A stretch of 64,000 nucleotides of DNA from the NCBI GenBank assembly GCA_001792895.1, contig MARA01000005.1:806001-870000 (forward strand), given 5' to 3'. Below are positions 58,692 to 64,000 of the stretch, piece by piece. Position 1 is the stretch's first letter; each line of letters starts with the position of its first letter. The stretch comes from Lentinus brumalis (Eukaryota > Basidiomycota > Agaricomycetes > Polyporales > Polyporaceae). Under the pieces are notes generated by a model that searched no databases, was not told the DNA's origin, and saw only the letters and a program-made list of their open reading frames with translations. The translations under genes and the position numbers were made by a program.

Positions 58692-58736
58692 AGCGGCCTA
58701 GTGAGGGCGGGCGAAAGCCCGCCCAAGTTGGCCGCT
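58692..58736. other. Strong GC-rich two-part hairpin
   Basis: The inner stem GGGCGGGC (58705-58712) pairs with GCCCGCCC (58717-58724) around a GAAA loop. The outer stem AGCGGCC (58692-58698) pairs with GGCCGCT (58730-58736), with short unpaired arms between. It lies about 110 bp before the TATA box of the dienelactone-hydrolase-family gene, so it is a promoter-proximal cruciform or an RNA hairpin of an unknown transcript. Confidence 0.8.
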
Positions 58737-58848
58737 TGCCATCTCTCCATTCATCCGCTGTTTAGCGTGACTTAGAAAGCAAAACTTGGAGTCCAAGTCC
58801 GTGACCAGGTTTGCCCGGAGGGGCTATGGCTTATGCACAGTGCAGAAG

Positions 58849-58856
58849 TATAAATA
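58849..58856 (+). promoter_or_regulatory. TATA box of the dienelactone-hydrolase-family gene
   Basis: TATAAATA lies 79 bp upstream of the ATG at 58935, in a good position for a regulated fungal promoter. Confidence 0.65.
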
Positions 58857-58934
58857 CCCACCCACGGAGGCACCGATGGACAGCAACATCCACACAGCAC
58901 CGTTCATCCACACCACTACTACCACGAGATAGCG

Positions 58935-60034
58935 ATGCCTGAACTCTGCGACAACTGCTTCAAAGGTACGCCATTTTCACCAAAATCAGCGCACGACAAC
59001 AGCACCCTGACCTGCGTCCGTGCCCCAGGTGTCCGCCACGAGGGCCAGCCCGAGGGTCAGTATCGCTTACCAATCGTCACCTCCCGACGATCTCGGCGAG
59101 GATCTCCAGCTAACCACCCGGCGTTCCAGGCAAGATCGAGAAGATCGGAGGCGTAGAGTGCTATGTGGCCACGCCCACCGGCGACTACCCCAAGGACAAG
59201 GTCGTCCTCTTCCTCACCGACGTCTTCGGCATCCCGCTCGTCAACAACAAGGTGGGCTCCCTTTCTCTGCGACGCATGTGCAGTGGCCCACGCTCACTAT
59301 CTATCTCCCTGCAGCTGCTCGCGGACGACTTCGCGCGCAACGGCTACCGCACCGTCATGCCCGACATCCTCGCGGGCGATGCACTCCCCGAGGACGTCTT
59401 CACCCGCACCGACTTCGACCGCGAGGCTTGGATCGCCCGTCACGGCCCCGACAGCTGGGTGCCTGTCGTCGACGCCGTCGTCGCCGCGCTCCAGGCCGAG
59501 GGCGTCACCTGGATCGGCACGACCGGGTACTGCTTCGGGGCCCCGCCCGCATGGCACCTCGCCCTCAAGGGCGCGAGCAAGGTCACCGTCGTCTCCCACC
59601 CGTCGCGCCTGCGTGTCCCTGAGGATCTCGAGGTGAGCCGATCTCCCGTCGACGCACATCCGCCGAGGGACATCGACTTATTGTGTCTTGCACCCCCGTC
59701 AGGAATACCGCGACAAGACGAAGGCGCCTCTGCTCATCAACAGCTGCGAGGTTGATCCGCAGTTCGGGCCAGATGCGCAGAAGATCGCCGACGAGCTCCT
59801 CGGCGGGGGGAAGTTCGCGCCGGGATACGAGCGTACTTACTGGGAGGGCTGCACCCACGGTTTCGCCGTGCGCGGTGACTTGGTACGTTGTCAATTACCC
59901 CACGGTACCCGCAGTGCCATCCTCGTCCCGCACACTGACGACGAAACCTGCAGAGCAACCCGAAGGTCAAGGCTGGCAAGGAAGGAGCATTTGAGGCGAC
60001 CGTGAAGTTTTACAACAAGTACAAGGATCTCTGA
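58935..60034 (+). CDS. Dienelactone hydrolase family protein (alpha/beta hydrolase)
   Basis: Seven short exons. It starts MPELCDNCFKGVRHEGQPEG and continues KIEKIGGVECYVATPTGDYP, KDKVVLFLTDVFGIPLVNNK and LLADDFARNGYRTVMPDILA. The nucleophile elbow is TGYCFGAPPAW, with Cys as nucleophile as in dienelactone hydrolases. The acid is in NSCEVDPQFG and the His in EGCTHGFAVRGD, completing a Cys-Asp-His triad. It ends FEATVKFYNKYKDL, a usual family ending. Length is about 245 residues with no signal peptide, so cytosolic. In bacteria the family opens lactones in chlorocatechol breakdown. Fungal members are numerous and the substrate here is unknown. TATA box at 58849 and a strong hairpin upstream. 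Confidence 0.9.
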
Positions 60035-60632
60035 GCGATCTCGCATCTGATATGTACTCGTGTACGATACTTAGTGACGGCTGGAGAGTCGGAGAAGCAC
60101 AAACAAGTGACACATGCATTGCCCTACATACATACCTGACTGCGGCTACGCGAGCAGCGGCAGCGGCAGCTGCGCGAGATACGAGGTCAAGCCCTTGCCA
60201 AACGTGTAAGCAGGCGTACGCTCGGCCACCACGATGGTGGGGCATGGCAGCGGGAGGGGCAAAGGGATGAGTTGCATTGCGATGGGTGTACGGCATAGAC
60301 AGCATGGTCGAACATGTGCAGTACCGAGACGATGGTGCGTGAGGGTGGCTAGCTATGCGACTGGTAGCAGAAAGCGAAGGGTATACTCGGAGAAGAGAGC
60401 GAATAGCGTTACAAGAGGAGACGACGTGGACATTAGCATGGTCTCCGCCCTGTACAGAAGGTATGTATCTATGTACACGCCAGGGGACGAGATATCATTA
60501 AAGCGACAAGGGAAGTAAGCGACTATGCGAGAGTAGGATTTATTTCTGGACCTAAATGCGTGGTGTATATGTACAGAGGTAAGACAAGGCCCCGCTCGTC
60601 TTCACCGTGCGCATACCTGCGCATAAGTACCA
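60035..60632. other. Intergenic, convergent gene ends
   Basis: About 600 bp between two stop codons; no feature recognised. Confidence 0.5.
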
Positions 60633-63578
60633 TCAGTCCGAATCAGACCCGTCGAAGAACGAGTCGTCCCCGCTGACGTCAGCGCTCTCGGAGAGGAGCT
60701 GCGACTCCCCGAGGTGCAGCGTCCCACCCGCCTGCGCACTGCGCGCCAGCAAGTCCTCCCACTTGTCCGCCTTCTCCTTCTCCGAGAGCTTCTGCCGCGG
60801 GCTATCCATTTCGCGGAACGTAAGCGGAGAGCGCTTCGAGGCCGCAGACGACGGCGACGTTGACTGCGACAGCGCGGATCCAGGAGAGTTCGAATGCGGC
60901 GATAACGCTGACGCTGGGGAATTCGACGAGCCGGTCGAGACCTGCTTCGCAGTGGATGCGTAACTCATCGCACCGACCGAGGGCCGTCGGACCATATCCA
61001 TATCCACGCGAACCTGCGGGGGCGGGCCACGCGGCGTAGCGGGAGACTGTGTCATCGCCGCAGACATGGACTGCGAGCGGTCAGGGACTTCAACATTGGG
61101 AGGAGGAAGCGCGCGACGTGAGCTGCGCTTGGGTCGCGGCGGAGGCTCGCTCATCCCGAACTCAGTCAAGGGGAGCGGGCCAGAGGGCTGAGGGGGCATC
61201 AGATTGTTGATGGTATCTTCGACGTTAAACGAAGGCGCAAGGGGAGAAGCGGCGGATCCTGTAGTGGCCGCTCGGCGAGGGGGAGGAAGAGGAAGGGAAG
61301 CAACGGGTCGATCCTCCGGGGAGGATACCTCTTTGAGTGGTAACATCTCCGCGGGAGCCGTATGCGAGCGACTCGGCGTGCGCGGAGTCTTCCCTTGGGA
61401 GCTCTTCGGCTGTGACGGTGGAACGCCTTCGGGTGAAGGCTTGGTCATGCGCGACAGCTCGCTAGGCGAGACAATGTATCGTCCGACATTCTTCGGCACG
61501 GGAGGAATCTCCTCACCCATGGAGGAGATTGACGATCGAGTAGAGGGAGTGCGGGGGTCTCTGAAGAAGCCGGACGATGCCAAGTCTGACGAGCCAGGCG
61601 ACGAGGAACGTGTAGCCGTACCAGGACGATGGCCCGATATACTGGCGCGACTCTTGATCGTGTTTCCTGTCGAAGGTCGGCCAACGGTACCGGTACTCGT
61701 GCTGGGACGAGAAGATCCAGATAAAGCCTTCGAAGGAGGCGATAGGTTTGGCCGTACACCGGACAAGGACGCCCGCGACTGCATGAACTTCCGGAGAAGC
61801 ACACCGTTCTCGCTCACCTCCTGGCCTTGCCCATCCCTACTCGTGATCTCCATGGTAGTCCGTGCAGGCGCTGGAGGTATGTACTGCGGCAGGGCTGGTA
61901 CGGGAGGAGGCGCTGGATCGTGCTGGTACTTCTCGCGGAGACCGCCTGTGCTAATGCGCTTCACGAGCTTCCACCACTTGCCTCCTGGCGACATATCGTC
62001 TTCGCGATCCTTGCCCTTGATTCTCGATGAACGGGACATGCCGCCGTCCTCCTGTGGTGAAGGGCTGCCCTTGGTCGCAGGGCTCGGTGAACCTCTCGGG
62101 CTGTTCCTGCCATCCATAGACGTGTCCAGGGGTAAGGGTTTGCGGTGAACCTTCATCTGTGTTTGAGAAGGACTGCTTCGGCCGTATGTGCCGTCGAAGA
62201 TGTCGGCAGCCCCGCGTTCTTCCCTGTATGGCTCAGCAGGATCTCGATGGTCCCGATCGCGCCTGATGGATCCCGCCACCCGTTTGAATGGCACGGATAC
62301 CTTCCGCGACAGGCTCCGCGCAACAGCAGGCTTCCCGACCGGAGTGTGCGGGCGAGGGTCGTAGTGCCAGTCGTTATCATCAAGGCTGCCAACAGCAACG
62401 AGCCGTCCGGATGAGCTACCAAAAACCGTGTAGTACGGCCCACCGCCTTCCTCGTCGCCTTCATCCGCTAGATCGAGGTGAGTCGCCGGGGAAGGCGCAG
62501 ACGCAGCTATAGGCGTGGAAGGCGGTCTATACGCATCGTTAAAGCTCGCTGTCTCAGCGAGCTCGTCTCGGCGCTGCTCCTGCTGCTTGTAGGCAAGGGC
62601 GACGGCACCAGCAGGTGTTAAAGCCGACGAAACCTGCGGACTCCTCGGAGGTTTGGGAGATGAGACCTTCGTTCGAGGGGATGTGCTGGGACGCGTTGCG
62701 GACGTAGAGGGGGAGTTGGGTGGACGGGTCGAGTAGTAGGCAGAAAACGGCATATCATCACGGAGATAGGTCTGCTGATGTCTCGTTGACAAAGATCGAC
62801 TAGGTGGGAGGGATTCATCCGTCGCAGCGCGCGCATGCATGACAGCAGCGCTGGGAGTGGTAGGATTCGAGCGCGCACTTGTCCGACGACGTAACACATT
62901 ACGTGGTCTGCCGGGCTGCCCGTCACCAATGGCAGGCCTGCGCTCTGGGGAAGATGCATGGCCAGGGCGGGAGGCCGACGAAGAGCGGGTCCCCGGCAGT
63001 GAGACGTGACCCTGACGAGGAGCAGACGAGGAGCGTAGCCCAGTCGTGTTAACATGCAAAGTCATCTTTTCCCTGGATGCAGTCGCGCTCTTGGAAAGGG
63101 GAGGGCGCGAGAACATTCGGCTCGACGATGCGTCTACGGAGCGTTCGGAGTCGGAAAGGAGCGAGACAGAGCTCGATGGCATTTGCCTCGCAGGCTTGCT
63201 CATGAGGCGCTTGATGTCCAAGTGTCCGCTGGCGTCGCGGTCTGACGACATCCCCGACGACTTGTGCGAACCCGGGGCGGTGAAGGACCGCGAGGGATGA
63301 ACTGACCGCGACGGAGAGGGGACTGGGCTCGGAGTATGGCGCGACTGCGAGCGAGCGCTAGATGAGAACGCGAGAGATGGGGGTTCGAAGTCTCCAGTAT
63401 CTGAGAGCCACGTCGTCTGGGGAAGCGAGGTGGACTCAAACGGTACCCGGGTGGAGGACGTGCCACGACTGGGTTTCGGAGGGAGATAGGACGCAGTTTT
63501 GCTGGCCATATGCAGTCTTGTGGTGTCCATGGGGTAGGCCTGCTTTGCAGGCTGGGAAAGGTCGTACTGGGCCGACAT
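60633..63578 (-). CDS. Large Ser/Pro-rich disordered protein, function unknown
   Basis: A single uninterrupted frame of 981 residues starting MSAQYDLSQPAKQAYPMDTT and ending SADVSGDDSFFDGSDSD. Most of it is low-complexity (Ser, Pro, Arg, Thr) with many SP and RSS motifs, as in heavily phosphorylated scaffold-like proteins. More conserved-looking parts are SALTPAGAVALAYKQQEQRR, GGPYYTVFGSSSGRLVAVGS, WWKLVKRISTGGLREKYQHD, VGRYIVSPSELSRMTK and LSEKEKADKWEDLLARSAQA. The acidic tail is striking. No enzymatic motif, signal peptide or membrane segment. The ATG at 63578 is chosen because a GTGAGT..CGTAG intron in the leader ends one base before it; a longer frame start upstream lies inside that intron. 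Function cannot be assigned. Confidence 0.75.
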   Translation of the reverse strand: MSAQYDLSQPAKQAYPMDTTRLHMASKTASYLPPKPSRGTSSTRVPFESTSLPQTTWLSDTGDFEPPSLAFSSSARSQSRHTPSPVPSPSRSVHPSRSFTAPGSHKSSGMSSDRDASGHLDIKRLMSKPARQMPSSSVSLLSDSERSVDASSSRMFSRPPLSKSATASREKMTLHVNTTGLRSSSAPRQGHVSLPGTRSSSASRPGHASSPERRPAIGDGQPGRPRNVLRRRTSARSNPTTPSAAVMHARAATDESLPPSRSLSTRHQQTYLRDDMPFSAYYSTRPPNSPSTSATRPSTSPRTKVSSPKPPRSPQVSSALTPAGAVALAYKQQEQRRDELAETASFNDAYRPPSTPIAASAPSPATHLDLADEGDEEGGGPYYTVFGSSSGRLVAVGSLDDNDWHYDPRPHTPVGKPAVARSLSRKVSVPFKRVAGSIRRDRDHRDPAEPYREERGAADIFDGTYGRSSPSQTQMKVHRKPLPLDTSMDGRNSPRGSPSPATKGSPSPQEDGGMSRSSRIKGKDREDDMSPGGKWWKLVKRISTGGLREKYQHDPAPPPVPALPQYIPPAPARTTMEITSRDGQGQEVSENGVLLRKFMQSRASLSGVRPNLSPPSKALSGSSRPSTSTGTVGRPSTGNTIKSRASISGHRPGTATRSSSPGSSDLASSGFFRDPRTPSTRSSISSMGEEIPPVPKNVGRYIVSPSELSRMTKPSPEGVPPSQPKSSQGKTPRTPSRSHTAPAEMLPLKEVSSPEDRPVASLPLPPPRRAATTGSAASPLAPSFNVEDTINNLMPPQPSGPLPLTEFGMSEPPPRPKRSSRRALPPPNVEVPDRSQSMSAAMTQSPATPRGPPPQVRVDMDMVRRPSVGAMSYASTAKQVSTGSSNSPASALSPHSNSPGSALSQSTSPSSAASKRSPLTFREMDSPRQKLSEKEKADKWEDLLARSAQAGGTLHLGESQLLSESADVSGDDSFFDGSDSD

Positions 63579-64000
63579 GCTACGACGACGGGGAAGGGGA
63601 GAGCACAGTGAATAACTGCTAGGCTTGTACCACACGACATAGCGGATGCAGAAGGCCAACTCACCTTCGAAATAGTGCCAAGGGTCACGAACAATTATGT
63701 AGAGGGCGTCGAAACGGGAGTAGCACGGCTAATTAAGCCTGCGGAGAGTGTGAGAGATGCGGGACGTGGCCGGGGGAAGGAGAAATCACCGACATAATTG
63801 CTCTCAAAATGAAAGGCGTTCCAGCGAGGTCGAGAACACGAAGACTGAAGCGAGTATGCAGCGAGGCGTGTCGTCAAAAATCAACACGTGCAGGGTAGGG
63901 ATGGCGATGGACGCGGCGAGCGCGTCGAGATGGTATTTCCGTCACGAAGAACGACAGCGAGCAGCAGGCGCAAAGCAGCAAGGACAGTATATGCGAACAG
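63579..64000. promoter_or_regulatory. Upstream region and 5' leader of the disordered-protein gene
   Basis: Holds a likely leader intron (GTGAGTTGG near 63667 to CGTAG at 63580). No other gene is seen before the window edge. Confidence 0.4.

Noticed and set aside
61204..62148. 314-codon plus-strand frame
   Set aside because: Shadow of the Ser/Pro-rich disordered protein on the other strand.
63660..63720. Coding-like minus stretch LYIIVRDPWHYFE before the disordered protein
   Set aside because: It has an upstream in-frame TAG and no start codon; joining it to the next exon gives the wrong frame, so it is read as 5' leader.

Overview
The window is nuclear DNA of a filamentous basidiomycete, almost certainly an agaricomycete mushroom or wood-decay fungus. 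Core genes are broken by many short GT-AG introns of about 45-70 bp, often with a CTAAC/CTRAY branch site. Genes lie on both strands at high density, and the conserved proteins read as fungal orthologues (SEC6, QNS1, ACC1, RPL33, ARG7, ZDS-type, UBC6, APN2, kinesin-14, mS29, BUD20). The species cannot be fixed from the sequence; placement in Polyporales or a related order would be a guess.

Layout. 1-19 kb is a dense housekeeping block: 3' part of exocyst SEC6 (+), glutamine-dependent NAD+ synthetase (-), acetyl-CoA carboxylase (-), ribosomal protein eL33 (-), the mitochondrial ornithine acetyltransferase of arginine synthesis (+) and a ZDS-type polarity/PP2A regulator (-). 19-26 kb is looser and holds a damaged palmitoyl-protein thioesterase gene (-) and a secreted FAD-linked oxidase (+). 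26-38 kb is an accessory island. It has a complete PIF/Harbinger DNA transposon (27,042-31,949) with a transposase gene, a convergent Myb/SANT-like gene and a 1,126-bp internal tandem duplication. It also has an 806-bp non-autonomous element (32,551-33,356) with 33-bp terminal inverted repeats and a 4-bp target duplication, one intact F-box/WD40 gene (-) and two decayed relatives of it. 38-53 kb is again core: UBC6 (+), an NTF2-like protein (-), APN2 (+), a kinesin-14 (-), mitoribosomal mS29 (-), BUD20 (+) and a small uncharacterised gene (-). 53.4-58.9 kb is gene-poor, with one relic of a small secreted cysteine-rich protein and a strong GC-rich hairpin. The end holds a dienelactone-hydrolase-family gene (+) and a 981-residue disordered protein (-).

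The genes do not form a pathway or cluster; neighbours share promoters or 3' ends only by proximity. No CRISPR array, rRNA gene, convincing tRNA gene or secondary-metabolite cluster was seen. The main points of interest are the rearranged Harbinger element that keeps both of its genes whole, the short inverted-repeat element, the F-box/WD40 relics around them, the multiply broken thioesterase, and a set of single-base losses in C/G runs inside three otherwise conserved genes that look like assembly errors.
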